Of a stretch of 64,000 bases of DNA, positions 50,292 to 63,031 are shown piece by piece. The notes beneath the pieces are model-generated. The model was not told the origin of the DNA, searched no databases, and saw only the letters and a list, made by a program, of their open reading frames with translations. The stretch spans positions 111,563,652 to 111,627,651 of the forward strand of contig NC_067285.1 in assembly GCF_020740795.1 (NCBI RefSeq). The letters run 5' to 3'. Each line of letters starts with the position of its first letter. Position 1 is the first letter of the stretch. The stretch comes from Apus apus (taxonomy: Eukaryota > Chordata > Aves > Apodiformes > Apodidae). The position numbers were made by a program, and so were the translations under genes.

Positions 50292-50305
50292 GAGGGGCGG
50301 GGGGG
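50292..50305 (+). promoter_or_regulatory. Sp1/GC-box-like site
   Basis: GAGGGGCGGGGGGG matches the GC-box core GGGGCGGGG near the right part of the CpG island. This is a motif match only. Confidence 0.4.
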
Positions 50306-50900
50306 GATGATAGTGGCTGTGCGAGTCCGCCGTCCGGGCCGGCCGCGGGAACTTGGGTTCTGCTGTTCTCTCAAACTTTGCTCACGGCTCTCCTGGGCGC
50401 TTTGCAGCCCTGCATTCCCAAACGTCAGGCTTTGTTTCCCTCCGCAAAGCCCTGCGCTTTTCTTGTCCCTGTTGCTGGTACTGCTAATCTGTGCCAGGCT
50501 GTTCTTTCGGTGCTCTGCAGCACCTTGCTTCTGCCTTCGGGTGGAACGTGCTGCCAGCGTCCCGCTCGCACAGCCGCTCAGCCTGAAGTCCCGTAAAACC
50601 CCCGTGGTGGAGGATCCCTGTGGAGTCGTGAATCCCACCGGCAGGCTGTTGTTCCACCCATCCTTTGCACTTCTCGTGGCATCCATCTGCTTCCCCAGCT
50701 TCCACCTAAACTCACAGGCAGCAAGGGGGGGAGAGGGGGGTGACTCCTGCCACTCTTTTTGCCTTTTCTTGCCTGTTTTAGGCTCAGAGGGAACTTGCCA
50801 AAACAGTTTCCCTGCCTCAGCCTGTAAGGGAATGATGTTAGTAGTGCAGGTATGTATCAGGCCTCAAGTAGAGGCAGTAGTTGTCAGTCTTTTTCTTCTC

Positions 50901-53900
50901 TGTTCCCCACCCTGAGAAAAATGTAGTCAGGATCTATATGAATTTTTACAACCAGTAAATGAGGAAGGTAGCTGAATTGGAACCTTAATTCCCTTTGTGA
51001 AGGCAAAACAGAGTCCAGGGAGAGTATGAAGCAGGGAAGAAACATTCTTAGGGAAGAAATAATTTAAATATGAATTTAAGTGTCATGGCACATCATGGCA
51101 CATACTTGATACAGCCATGTAACAGATCTAAGCAGTCACTCTCAGTAGTGTGCAGAAATACTCTGAGTTACTGTAACCTTGCCATATCATTTAGGACTGA
51201 AACATGACCTATTCTGCATGTGTAAACAGAGATTATCCAGGGCTGACCTCCCATTTATGATGATGTGTAAATTATTGCTGTGAGGCAAACCTAGGCATTT
51301 AGTGTGTGTCTTTGACAGGCTTTCAGGTTGTGTTAAATCACTTCTCTAGGTACTGGTGTTGTCTTTCCCATCCTACTGAATGGAGCACTGTGATGTTAAG
51401 AAACCTTAATGTACAGACTGTCTGTTTCTGCCTTCTTTTCTGTACTCATTATCTTTTGGATTGCCAGTTCTTTGAGGTGGGGGCAGTGCCTTACTTTGTT
51501 GTAACTGGCTAATCTATTGAGAATGTTAATGCAAACAAGCAAGATTTCCAAATAGAACACAGTAAATTACCTACTCCTTTATCACACTGCATTACATCAC
51601 TAATTGAATGTCAGCTAAATCTTTCTTCAGGCATTTAACTAAAATAAGCATGAGCTGTAGTGTACGTATAAGAACCACAAATAGTAAAGAAGCATGATTA
51701 TGAAAAATTACATAAATTCTTCCATTCACCAGTAACTAAGTTGCAAATATATCCCTTGTAAATTCAAACCAAAGGACTCATTCAGCTATCAGTGCATGTT
51801 TCTGTTTAAAGTGTATCAATTTAATAAACCAATCAGATTACTTAACTAGTCCAGATTACTTTTATCTAAAACAGAAGACATGGATTGCTGGACTGTTGCT
51901 AAGAGGTCTGCCAGAATGTGATAAAGAAATTTGGAAGAGCTGTATGAACTTATTCTTTTCAGGGTCCTGAAAGAGGGTTCTGTCCACTGCTTAGACATTT
52001 CTTTCATGTCTTTTGGTTATTAACCGATTTTTGAAACTACGCTTATTTTTTGTCACTGTTAACTGTCTCAAAGGAAGGGAAGAAATCTGAATTTGTTAGC
52101 ACTGTTTACTAAAAACTGAGATAAGCTGCTAAGCTGCTCTATAAATGAATGTATCTCTAACCAGCCAAGAGAAGCCAACTGACAGCTCCTCAAATGCTTG
52201 CACTGCCGTGGGATTTCCACTGCCAACATTCAGCCACGTATGGAAAAGGGGCATCACCAAAGCATCAGAAATATTGGGCACTTCGATTAACTAGACAGAC
52301 AGAAAGGCTCTTCTGCTTAAGTGAAACAGGCATGGATGATTTTTGTAATTATGTGTTGGGTTTTTTTTAGTTGTGGAACTGTCTGTCACAGCACAGAACC
52401 CAAATATTAAGCATGTACGTGGAAAATAAGAATGATTAGAAGAAGAACTAGAGAAAAAACTGGTATACTTCACTTTAAGCAATGAGCCTGGTCCCTGTTG
52501 GCTGAGTGATCTTCACCTTTACTTAAGATTTTCATGTTGAGTTCTGCAAGGCATAGTTACTTGAAGGAGTAACTAGTCAGATACAAGTTGCATTGACTGT
52601 AGCTTTTGCTGGGAGCAGCTGATGGAAGTAAAAGGGAGACATAATTCTGGGGAGAACACACACTCAGAGACACAAAAATACACCTGGGTAAAAGGTCCTG
52701 GGAGAGCTGGTGTACTTGGAGCAGCATCTCACAGACTCAGCCTACCGTGTGCCAGATGAACTCTCTGTGACCAGTCACCTCACATGGGTGTAGGAGTCTT
52801 TATAAAAAGGCCATCAGGAAATGAGTGAGATCATTGTTCAAAGTCATTAATGCAGGACCTGGATCTGTAGAGTTGGTGTCATCGACCAGAGGGTAGATGT
52901 GCAGGAGAAACCATGGTGTCTTGTGGCCTCTGCAGACAATTTGCAGTGTATGTTGAAACTTTGTGGCAGAAGGAGCCCTGGGGTTCTGTAAGTGCAGTGC
53001 TCTTGGCTGCTTTTGAAGAAAAGGACTGTGATCCCTGGGATAAAAAGTGACGAAAATGATGGGGTTTGTAAATTTCTCTGCTTAGAGAGCTATTTGTTAG
53101 CATTTGTGGTTCCAAGAGCCTCTCATAGCACAGAGCAGTCCTGGTTTTCAAATACTGACCTAAAGTTTACTGATACCCAAGCAGATCTGAACTTGACTCT
53201 TTAAATAATCTTTTCAATATTTTTCTTTAAATGACAACGTTAGATGGCAGGTACCTTGACACCATGTACTGGAATTAATTTTCTTCTGCATACCATTCAA
53301 ATCTGAAGCAATCAAGCCATAGTCTGTTACCTCTTACTACCACAGCTGTCACTTTATATCCAGCAGATACAGGTTTTCTCCATAAAATGACACATGTTCT
53401 CTAACAAAGTTTTTTTGGGATAGTGGGGCTAATAATCTACAATTTTTATGTTCTCCAGAGTACAAAAGGAATTTTTACTGATAGCAGACATAAAATTAAT
53501 CTGAGCATATTTATAAATACAATAGTATGTCTTCATGCTAACTGGGGGGGGAGGTGTGAATTTATTTATTTATTTTTATGTAACAATCAGTTGATCTTAT
53601 TTTTCCCCCATGTTTTTCTTAACTACTGGGCATTTAGCTTTCACTGTAATATATGTGTCATTTCATTTAGCCCTTTTTCTCTATTTTCTTTTATTTTTCT
53701 AGCATCCAGATACTGTACAATATGAACTTCCTCAGTAAGACCTAATATTTGACACTTTTCCAGTTAGTCTACTTCCTGAACTATTACAAAGTATGTTTTT
53801 TATCTTTACATCTAGCTCTCATGAAATGCCACAGCAGGAATTATTTCCCTTAGCCCAGCTTAAAGTCTCAGCATTGTCTCTTCCATACCTTTTGCTCATC

Positions 53901-54418
53901 TTCTCTTGTAGAACTTGTTCTACATGAAGAGAGATTATTGCTAAAAATTATCTTGATTTTTTGCATAAAGAACCTCAATTTTTTTGAGTTATTTCCTCTG
54001 TTAATATCTCAGTATCTCTTTGTGTCTAGATGGGCTCTGTTTCTTTCACCAGCTACTCCAGAACCCCTGTTCCTATTTGGACAACATTTTTGCTTTATTG
54101 GAAAAGAATTTCTGAGAACAGGAGAGCTAAAACTAGCAGGGTTTTTACTGCAATGAATCAGTTAGCTAATATCTGAGTGAGATATTGAGGAGGATCTGTA
54201 TTTCTTAGGCAGCTTGATGAGACTTTGAAAGCTGCAGGTGGAGCTTAGAAAGCTTTAAGCTTCTTTTAGGCTCAGTTATCTTTAAAGACAAACCATCTAA
54301 TAATAGGTTGTTTCTGTAAAGTAGATAGTTGCCTGCCTGTGCTGAAGGGAGATTGTCAGCAGCTCTGAAAGATATTACAATGCCTTGGATTAATAAGACA
54401 TTACCTTTTGGACTTGAT
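50901..54418. other. AT-rich DNA, possible first intron
   Basis: The CpG island ends and ordinary AT-rich sequence follows. I find no young CR1, tandem array or exon with two convincing splice sites in 3.5 kb. If the plus-strand donor at 49711 is used, this lies within intron 1. Confidence 0.4.
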
Positions 54419-54967
54419 TTCCTCTGCCCTGGTGAGACCTCACCTGGAGTACTGCATCCAGCTCTAGTGCCCCCAGCACAAGAAGGGTGTGGACCTAGTT
54501 GGAGTGTGTCCAGAGAAGGGCCATGAAAATGATCTGAGGGCTGCAGCAGCTCTCTTATGAAGACAGGCTGAGAGAGTTGGAGTTGTTCAATCTGGAAAAG
54601 AGAAGGCTCCAGGGAGACCTTATAGTGATCTTCCAGTACCTGAAAGGGGCCTATAAGAAGGCTGGGGAAGAGCTGTTCACCAGGGCATGTAACAATAGGA
54701 CAAGGGGTGATGGTTTTAAGCTAGAGAAGGGTAGATTAAGGTTGCACATTAGGAAAAAGTTCTTTAATATGAGGGGGCTGGATCACTGGAACAGGTTGCC
54801 TAGAGAGGTGATGGGGCCCCCATCCCTGGAGACACTCAAGGTCAGGCTTGATGGGACTCTGAGCAACCTGTTCTAGTGTGAGATGTCCCTGCTTACTGTA
54901 GGGGGGGTTGGACTAGATGAGTTTTAGAGGTCCCTTCCAACCCAAGATACTCTATGATTCTGTGATT
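54419..54967 (+). mobile_element. CR1 LINE fragment
   Basis: This plus-strand copy of about 550 bp starts at the [16 protein letters not shown] region. It keeps an open ORF2 C-terminus over about 100 codons ([48 protein letters not shown]). The 3' UTR has the variant CTGCTTACTGTAGGGGGGG and ends with CTCTATGATTCTGTGATTG. The same subfamily variant (CTGCTCACTGCAAGGGGG) is seen at 62471-63031. Confidence 0.95.
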
Positions 54968-57448
54968 GTTTGAGTGCACATAAATATCCAGGGATTGACT
55001 ACAACCATTCACGCTCCCTGAGCACATTTGTGTACTTCTCATTTAGGTATTTTAGAGACCTGTATTTTGATTTAGGTCTGTCATTTTGGGCACATTTGCC
55101 TGAGTACTAGTTGGCAAATATTTCTTGCTTCTGCTCTACAGTCTGTGCTAGACATTAGCATGAGCAGCACAGTGAGCAACAGTAAAGCTTTCACAACCTG
55201 CAGGTCATTTAAATTGGATATTATATAAAGAGTCATATGCAAGATGGGTTCTGACACTAAGAGTCTCCTGCCTGCCATGCCCTCTGCCACCCCTTCTGAC
55301 TCTTTTCTCTGGCTCAAAAGAATCTGCCAGTCAGAGCATCCAGGGATTTAACCTGAGTTCTATCTCTGAAGTAACCAGAAGGCAAGCAGCAGATGCAGTT
55401 TGTATTGAAAAAAACACGGGGGGTACATCTGTCCATTTTTTATCCTGGAGAAAAAGGGGCAGCTGCCTTCAGTTCTGTCAGAAAGCTGACTTTAAAGATT
55501 TAAAAGAAAACACAAAAAAACACATCTGCTCTTTCTAGTTGTTGGAGTAATGTTGACTAGATTAATGACCACCATAGCAGACTGTTGAAAGGGCTTTTCC
55601 TGAAATGATTACTTCTCGAAACCACAGGAATAGATTTTAAATTTTGTCCAAATTTTATTTTAAACTTTTGATGCCAACTATTTGCAAGGCAAGGGTGTGT
55701 GTTTGTCAAGGTCATTTCTCATCCTGTCATTGCAGGAAGGGCAATGTGCTCTAGGTTTATTGCACCTCCATATTTTGAAGTGGGGGTGGAGAAAGAAAGG
55801 TTTAGAAATCTTGCATATATTGAGAGGATGTGCTATAAACTTCTGAATATTCAATTCAAATGCTGTAAAATCACATTTATAAAATTATTCATCTCTTCTA
55901 TCTGGACAGGGGTAGCAGCTAGGGAAAAAGAAGGGGTCTCAGGAATATGTAACTTCTTTTCTCAGCGCTTCCTCAAACCTTGAATAACTGACTTGACTTC
56001 TTTAAAGCTACCTTTTTTTTCTCTGCACCTAAGTTGTCTTAATTATACAGATATGAGAAAATCTTTCTTTAAAGCTCTTCCCTCCTACAAAAGCCTTGAT
56101 CAGGTAAGCGGCTCTTAAGCAGAGAGCACTGCTTTTCATGTTCACCACCACCTTCTAGCTGTTTCCCATCTGTTGTTTGTAAACACTTCATGTCTTGTGC
56201 TGCTGATGTTGTAGCTCCTTGGAAAACAAGCTCTATTTCCTTATGTTTGAGACTGCATCAAACAACAGGAAATCTGTCCATGACTGTGAATCCTATGTAA
56301 TGCCAGAATAAAGGGTTGTGGGTTTTTTTTCTTGCTAGGAATCTCAATTAATGAAACTTAAAACAGTTATGTTGCAAAATGTAAGGGAATGTGGTTCATA
56401 TGGACACAGAGTTCATGTTCATGTGGTCTTGTCTTTGGGGGGAACAAGAGAGGTGAGAGAGAGATCAAAGGAGGGAGCTGGGCTGAGAGTGTGAGAGGGG
56501 ACAGGAGGTGGCAGAGGAGCTAGGCAGAAGGTGCACAGATTGAAAACTGCAGTAAGTATTTTTGGCTTGTGCCTTTGCAGGACTAGTTGAAGTTGTCTTC
56601 TGAAACTGCTCTGTCGCTGGAATTCCTTCCTTTTCCTAGCCAAAGAAAAGCTCAGGGAGAAGGATTCATATCCGGATCCTAAGAGCTGTCCCAGGCTAAG
56701 AACAACTCTCTTCAAAATTTTCCGTCTAAGGAACAGAAGGGTTTTCTGTGCTGCCATGGCTTCCAATGCAGTTCATTAAATATTCCTCTGTTGAAGGAAA
56801 CAGCCAATGGATTTGATCCACTTGATGGAAATTACTGTCCTTAACCTTCTCTTTTTTTCCATTTTAACATCCTGTTGTGCTTCCTATACATATGAGGTGG
56901 AATGGAATGATGTCTGGTACCTGCTCATCCACCTGAAAATTGCTGGATTCCTCCTGAATCATTGTACTTCTCTGCAGTGTCCTTTAAGAGTACTGGGCTA
57001 AATGTTGATCCTTTCTCAGGTCTTGATATACAAACTCCAGTTGTCTTTATGACACTTTTAGTAGACAAAACATGGCAAGGAATATCGGTATCTGATGTTG
57101 CATCTAGAGGTCATTCTAGGACCAGAATTTCTGGTCTACAAGAAAAATATATTTTGTTTTTCATTTGATTAACCTTCACTTTTCTTTATAATATCTGGTT
57201 TGCACTACATTAAAGATTCTCTGTACTTAATTAAGTTTTAAAATAGAGACTTGTGATTTATTATTTGTTGTACATTTTTTTTGTTAGAAGAAATGCAGTG
57301 ATTTAAATATATTTTGTATCCTGTGAGCACAGAGCAGTGGTGAGATAGAATCAAGATTTGGTTTAGATACAATCATGTTTACAGAAATTGTCTCTCACAT
57401 CTGGAAGTATGTAAAATTGCTAATTTATTTATTTTTTTCTATTGACAG
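54968..57448. other. AT-rich DNA, possible intron
   Basis: No repeat is recognised. A 115-codon minus-strand frame at 56766-56419 has no supporting splice signals and no recognisable domain. Confidence 0.4.
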
Positions 57449-57655
57449 AAGCCCAAGACAGTGCATCTTTCCATTAACATCTGCAGAAATGCACAGAAGA
57501 TTTCTGACTAAAACATAGCCTGAAGAAAGTTAATGAGGTCATTAGTAGTCTGCGTCACTAATTAAAAGACTGTGGATGATCCTGGTCTTTTCCTTCAGGC
57601 CTTGATGAATCATGAAAATGACAGAAAGCTGATTTTTCTAAAGGAGCATCAGCTG
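57449..57655 (+). other. Candidate exon with strong splice sites on both sides
   Basis: On the left is a long pyrimidine-rich tract ending TTTTTCTATTGACAG| at 57448, an excellent 3' splice site. On the right, ATCAGCT|GTAAGT at 57655 is a near-consensus 5' splice site. Several short upstream frames end in stops inside the segment. The last ATG (within CTTGATGAATCATG) opens a frame MNHENDRKLIFLKEHQ that reaches the donor uninterrupted. The segment could therefore be a 5' UTR exon carrying the start codon. I do not recognise the peptide, and transcription is not shown. Confidence 0.35.
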
Positions 57656-58040
57656 TAAGTAAAAAAGAGGAGAAAAATTATGGAAAAAATAAATAAAGGA
57701 AAGCCAGTGACACAACTGCTACTGATTGTGAGCAGTTGGTTGCAAGCTGAAATTTTGTTGCATGTTACTAGACTTTTTGACCTGATGAGTCTTTCTTGTT
57801 AATTAATTTTTGTAGAAACAGACCTTTTTTTCTGCTAAAGATCATGTACTTCAACGAAGAAGTCTTTTACCATCTGCAGTAGCAATATAGCACCATGAAA
57901 TTCAGCACTTTTGATTATGAACAATTTAATAAATCATGAGCAATAACCCTGGAGTATTTCACACCCCTTTGCCTTGTCCTCACTTCTCATTGACAGTTAA
58001 AAGAATGATGTAAAGAATTCCTGTTTGTTTGTCTGTTTCA
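57656..58040. other. AT-rich DNA
   Basis: Nothing recognised between the candidate exon and the following CR1. Confidence 0.45.
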
Positions 58041-59175
58041 CAGAATTCTAGGGGTTGGAAGGGACCTAGAAAAATCATCTAGTCCAACCCCCCTGCCAGA
58101 GCAGGATCACCCAGAGCACATCACACAGGAACGTGTCCAGGCGGGTTTGGAATGTCTCCAGTGAAGGAGACTCCACAACCTCTCTGGGCAGCCTGTCCCA
58201 GGGCTCTGTCACACTCACAGGAAAGAAGTTTTTTCTGATGTTTACGTGGAACCTCCTGTGTTCCAGTTTGCACCCATTGCCCCTTGTCCTATCACTGAAC
58301 AAAGCCTGGCTCCATCCTCCTGACACTCACCCTTAACATATTTGTAAACACTGATGAGGTTGCCCCTCAGTCTCCTCTTCTCCAAGCTCAAGAGACCCAG
58401 CTCCCTCAGCCTTTCCTCATCAGGGAGATGTTCCACTCCCTTCATCATCTTTGTGGCTCTGCCCTGGACTCTTTTCAAGCAGTTCCCTGTCCTTCTGGAA
58501 CTGAGGGGCTCAGAACTGGACACAATACTCCAGATGTGGCCTCACCAAGGCAGAATAGAGGGGGAGGAGAACCTCTCTTGACCTACTAACCACACCCTTT
58601 CTAATACACCCCAGGATGCCATTGGCCTTCTTGGCCACCAGGGCACATTGCTGGCTCATGGTCATCCTCCTGTGCACCAGGACCCCCAGGTCCCTTTCTC
58701 CTACACTGCTCTCCAGCAGGTCAGCCCCCAACCTGTACCGGTGCATGGGATTGTTCTTCCCCAGATGCAAGACTCTGCACTTGTCCTTGTTGAATTTCAT
58801 CAAGTTTCTCTGTGCCCAACTCTCCAGCCTGCCCAGGTCTCTCTGAATGGCAGCACAGCCTTCTGGTGTGTCAGCCACTCCTCCGAGCTTAGTGTCATCA
58901 GCAATCTTGCTGAGGGCACACTCTGTTCCCTCATCCAGGTCGTTGATGAACATACTGAACAGCACCGGTCCCAGTACCGACCCCTGAGGGACTCCACTAG
59001 TCACAGGCCTCCAACTAGATTCTGCCCCACTGACCACAACTTTCTGACTTCTTCCTTTCAACCAGTTCATGATCCATCTCACTACCTGACCATCACAAAC
59101 ACACTTCCTCAGTTTCTCTATGAAGATGCTGTGGGAGACAGTGTCAAATGCTTTACTGTTTGTCACAGCCAGTGT
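58041..59175 (-). mobile_element. Long CR1 LINE with open reverse transcriptase segment
   Basis: At about 1.13 kb this is the longest contiguous CR1 in the window, on the minus strand. Its 3' end shows CACAGAATTCTAGGGGTTGG and CCTGCCAGAGCAGGATCACC. ORF2 is open for over 200 codons upstream of a frameshift near 58510. Landmarks are [36 protein letters not shown], the catalytic box [61 protein letters not shown] and [16 protein letters not shown]. After the frameshift come [16 protein letters not shown] and [20 protein letters not shown]. The 5' truncation falls in RT motif A, just where the first catalytic Asp would be. The intact ADD pair and long frame suggest one of the youngest copies here. 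Confidence 0.97.
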
Positions 59176-61400
59176 GAATAAAAATCTTGATTTCAGTATC
59201 AAATACTATGCACTTTCAAATTGAATTTTGCACTTTACTACTTCTGAAAATGGTGGCACCTCTTGATCAAGCAGGTCAAGAGCTATGTAAGGCCTTACAT
59301 GCCTTACATAATGCATACCTCAAATGGGAACACCAATGTGGGAATATTTAAATTTTCAAAGCATTCTTCATGTTTGAATGACAGCTGAATAAACCATCCC
59401 TTAAGAAAAAGACAGAAAGGAAACAGGGAATATTTTTTCCTTAAATTAATGAGCCTGCTCAGAACTATTGAAGAACACCTAGCAAACTATAATAATCATA
59501 GGACTTGCAATAATGTGTTGTGGGGTGAAAAAAAACCTACCACTATTCTGTTTTGGAAACTACTCTGTCAGAGTCCATTCCATTTCATGTAAACTACATA
59601 AAATACTTTGTAAAACCTAATTAATTTCTGTAACATGATTTTGGCAAATTAAATCAAAACAGGTCGCTATGACAGTTCCTACAAATGGTTCTATTTTAGC
59701 TTTGTTTTGTATTATAAATATGTCAAGATGAAGCCATTTCTGCCAAAATAGAAATTCTTCCTGTTGGGAGAATTTTCCAGGCATTTTTTTCAATTCCCTA
59801 ATTTTCAGTATTTGTCAAAGTCAAGATGAAGGCTAATTTTAAATGCTCCAACTTACATCTGCATAATCATAAACCCCTGAGAACATGGTTTTAGTCTTCT
59901 AAATGAGTAATGTCATTAGATACTGTATTGTTAGTTTAATTGACTTTGTTTGCTGCTCTGTGTAACAAGTGACTGAAAAATAAATGACACTTAACATTGG
60001 CTACATGGTTTCTAGTGGTCTCTGAAATGCAAGTCAATGGTGGAGATACAAGTCATTGCCAGAAAACATTAATGGTTCTGCTTTTTGTTCCAGTAGCACA
60101 ATGCCAAGTGAAATCTAAGTGGATACAGGGAATTGCATCTAGTCCTTTGTAAATAAGAAACAGGTGAACTCCCAAAGGTACAGACATAAAACCAGAACAG
60201 ATTTATCATACAGACTTCATTGATGAGATCTTACAGAAGGAACTAATTTAATATTGGTGCCAGTGGACCACTGAAAGTGTTAGGCAATACTGCAAGTTTA
60301 AAAAAAACAACAACCAAACACAAAAAAACCCACCCAAAAGAAGTGGCTTTCTGGCTCAGTGTATTTACAACAGGATCAAGTTAATTCCAAGTTCTTTAAG
60401 GGGGATGTTATTTACCCCATTGGGAGCTGAGTCCTCACATACAAATGTGTAGAGAGGATGTACTTTCAGGTTTTAGATTTTTATAACCTCAGAACATTGG
60501 AGAAGGAGCTGCCAACCATAATGTGGGACAATAAAGTTTATAAGTTACTGTTAAATATATTTAATTAAAATTCATGGATATGCCTCCTTGAAATTAACTC
60601 AGATGTGTCCTGTGGGTCAGTCAAGCATGTTAAAAGGAGTTTCTTGGTTATAGATTGATTGTATCTCCTTAGAGTGGCTGACATCTGTGCTGGTTTATGC
60701 CACAGCTTCTAAAATGTGATCCGAGCACTGCTACATAGCAGCAATATATGGCTGAGTTCTGTCAAGAAATTAGCAATAATTTGATTAATGTCAGCTTATT
60801 TCTTTCTCTGAGGCTGCCAAGAAAGAAGGAAAAGGGAATGTCCCAAAGCAAGGAAGAAGATAACTGGAAAGCATATTGAAAAAGGAGGGAGAGGCAGGCA
60901 GAGGGTACGATATTCTGAAAAAGCAGGTAGAAAAGAGATTATTTAAGGTCGATGAGCTGAGGAACTGCAGGAGCCAGTGTCACCTGCACTTTTTTCAGCA
61001 CATGTTGAATCGCATTGTGCTTGAAGGGTTAGAACTGGTCTGGTTTGACTCCGGATTGGCCATTAAACCAGTGACAACAATGCTCTGTATCCCCTCCCCC
61101 TCCCACCCAGGTAGGGAAGAGAGAGAGAATAAGGAGAGAGACTTTCTGGATTGAAAACTAAACTAGACAGCTTGAATTAAATACTAATGATAAAAGAAAA
61201 TTGTACAAATATGTACAAGTAGTTGCAGGAATGTGCAAAACCCCCATAACCTCCTCCCACCCCCAGCAGCTCCCCCAGGATCTCCTGAGCTGTGAGCAGA
61301 TCCAAAATGTCCCAGATCTGCTGGACAGAGGGCAGAGCAGACAGGAGCTGAAGGGAGAGTGAGGAGGGGCAGGGATGCACAGGCCTGGGGATCGATGGGA
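59176..61400. other. AT-rich DNA, possible intron
   Basis: No repeat or gene is recognised. A short direct repeat of GCCTTACAT occurs at about 59291-59308. Confidence 0.4.
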
Positions 61401-61453
61401 ATGGATGGATGGATGGATGGATGGATGGATGGATGGATGGATGGATGGATGGA
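61401..61453 (+). repeat. (ATGG)n microsatellite
   Basis: About 13 uninterrupted copies of the tetramer ATGG. Minus-strand translations of it give a Pro-Ser-Ile-His repeat and are not coding. Confidence 0.97.
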
Positions 61454-62470
61454 GTCGTCCCCAGACACCAGCCATGGGTGGAATAAGGAAGAAGAATGGC
61501 TGGCTTGACTCCCATAATCCCTGAATTTATACCGAAAGCCACATAAATATATAGATGGAATAATTTATTTCACCAATTTTGCCCTCCACTTCATTCCCTC
61601 CTCCCCACAGGAGGGCTGTAGATGTGGCCCTTCTGCTCCTTTAGTGTCCAAAGCAGCAGATTCAACAAGCAGAGCAAAGTGACTTTGGTCTCTCAGCAGA
61701 AAACATAAACATTTGGGCGTTATCAGTCCACTAGCTGGAAAACTTGCTGCTAGTTTGAGCAAGTTGCTGCTTAAAAATGAGTTCGCTGAAGGAAGAACAA
61801 TCAGTAAAAGGAAAATTGGCTTCACAGTGGCTCAAACCAGGACACATACAGAATTTTCTTTTGCTCCTTCTTCTCCCAAACTGTGGAGTAGTCTCAGAAA
61901 TGTTAAGCAGTTGGGAATGGAAGAGAAAAATTATGCATAGAGCTATATGAAATGTTATGCAGTCCTATGAAAAATTACCCTTATCATGAAATGACAGAGA
62001 AACTCCAGCTTGTTTTTTCTTTATATTCAACCCAGCTCACTTCTCTCTTCCCTTCCCCCTGCCATTAATAGGACTTTTGTAGTTGACTTGCAAGGAGCAA
62101 GATGTATTTATTTTATGCTTTTATTTGAATGCTTCAGTGTTTTTGTCCTGTTAGTAGGTTATACATTCGTATGGTTTGGGAGAGCTTGGAGTAATAGGAA
62201 GGAAAGAGGAAATTGCTCCTGGGAAATTGGTTATTTGTATAAAGCTGATGAGAAAACAAGTGCTTTATGTGAGGGCTCTGACTGTTAAAGGACGTTTGGC
62301 TGGAGGACAACATACTTGTCAGCACACTCATTTAGGTGTGTCTGTGATTACACTGTTCTGCACTGTGCACAGAAACCCACCATGTATCAGATGCTTTCTA
62401 TTATGGATTTTGCTATGCTTTTCAGCACACTGGACAGACTTCTGCTATCAATCAGAGCCATCGTGCACTA
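61454..62470. other. Unannotated DNA
   Basis: Nothing recognised. Short frames are unsupported. Confidence 0.45.
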
Positions 62471-63031
62471 GGTGATGGGGAGGGAGGATGATTCTGCCCC
62501 TCTGGTGAGACCCCTCTGCAGTGCTGTGTCCAGCTCTGGGATCCTCAGCACAGGAAAGACATGGAGCTGGTGGACTGGGTCCAGAGGTGGCCACAAAAAT
62601 GATCCGAGGGCTGGAGCAGCTCTGCTCTGGAGACAGGCTGGGAGACTTGGGACTGTTCAGCCTGGAGAACAGAAGGTTCCAGGAAGGACATATTGAAGCC
62701 TTTCAATATTTAAAGAGAATCTATGAGAAAAACAGGGACTTTTTAGCAGAGCCCATAGCAACAGAACACAAGGGGTAAATGGTTTTTAACTAAAAGAGGG
62801 GAGATTTAGGCTAGATACAAGGAAAAAAAAAATTACAACAAGGGTGGTGAAACACTGGCAGGAGGGCCAGAGAGGTGCCTCATCCTTGGAAACATTCAAG
62901 GTCAGGTTAGATGGGGCTCTGAGTAACCTGATCTAGTTGAAGATGAAGATACCCCTGCTCACTGCAAGGGGGTTGCACTAGATCACCTGTGAAGGTCCCT
63001 AACAACCCAGACCATGGTGTGATTCTATATT
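62471..63031 (+). mobile_element. CR1 LINE fragment
   Basis: This plus-strand copy runs from GATTCTGCCCCTCTGGTGAGA through GGCTGGAGCAGCTCTGC and CTGTTCAGCCTGGAGAAC. The degraded ORF2 end has small deletions (CACTGGCAGGAGGGCC where the consensus reads HWNRLPR). The 3' UTR CTGCTCACTGCAAGGGGGTT leads to the tail GTGATTCTATATTTC. The octamer tail is decayed, suggesting moderate age. Confidence 0.94.

Larger units (their letters stand above)
48051..50900. promoter_or_regulatory. CpG island, probable gene promoter region
   Basis: CpG frequency rises from about 48060, drops in a G/A-rich block at 48990-49300, and is very high from about 49340 to 50680 before falling back to AT-rich DNA after about 50900. 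The core contains a GCC/TCC run, Sp1-type and NRF1-type boxes, several G-tracts and no open coding frame that begins with a well-placed ATG. Islands of this size in birds normally mark promoters and first exons of constitutive or developmental genes. Strong splice-donor-like sites face outward on both strands, at 49315|49314 on minus and 49711|49712 on plus. That suggests untranslated first exons and possibly two divergent transcripts. I could not identify the gene. Confidence 0.85.

Noticed and set aside
49637..50596. 319-codon plus-strand frame and several overlapping GC-rich frames
   Set aside because: The frame starts at a non-ATG codon, spans poly-G runs as poly-Gly, and overlaps equally open frames on the other strand. 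This is typical of CpG-island DNA rather than protein.
61158..61542. Minus-strand frames with a Pro-Ser-Ile-His repeat
   Set aside because: They are simply the translation of the (ATGG)n microsatellite and flanks.
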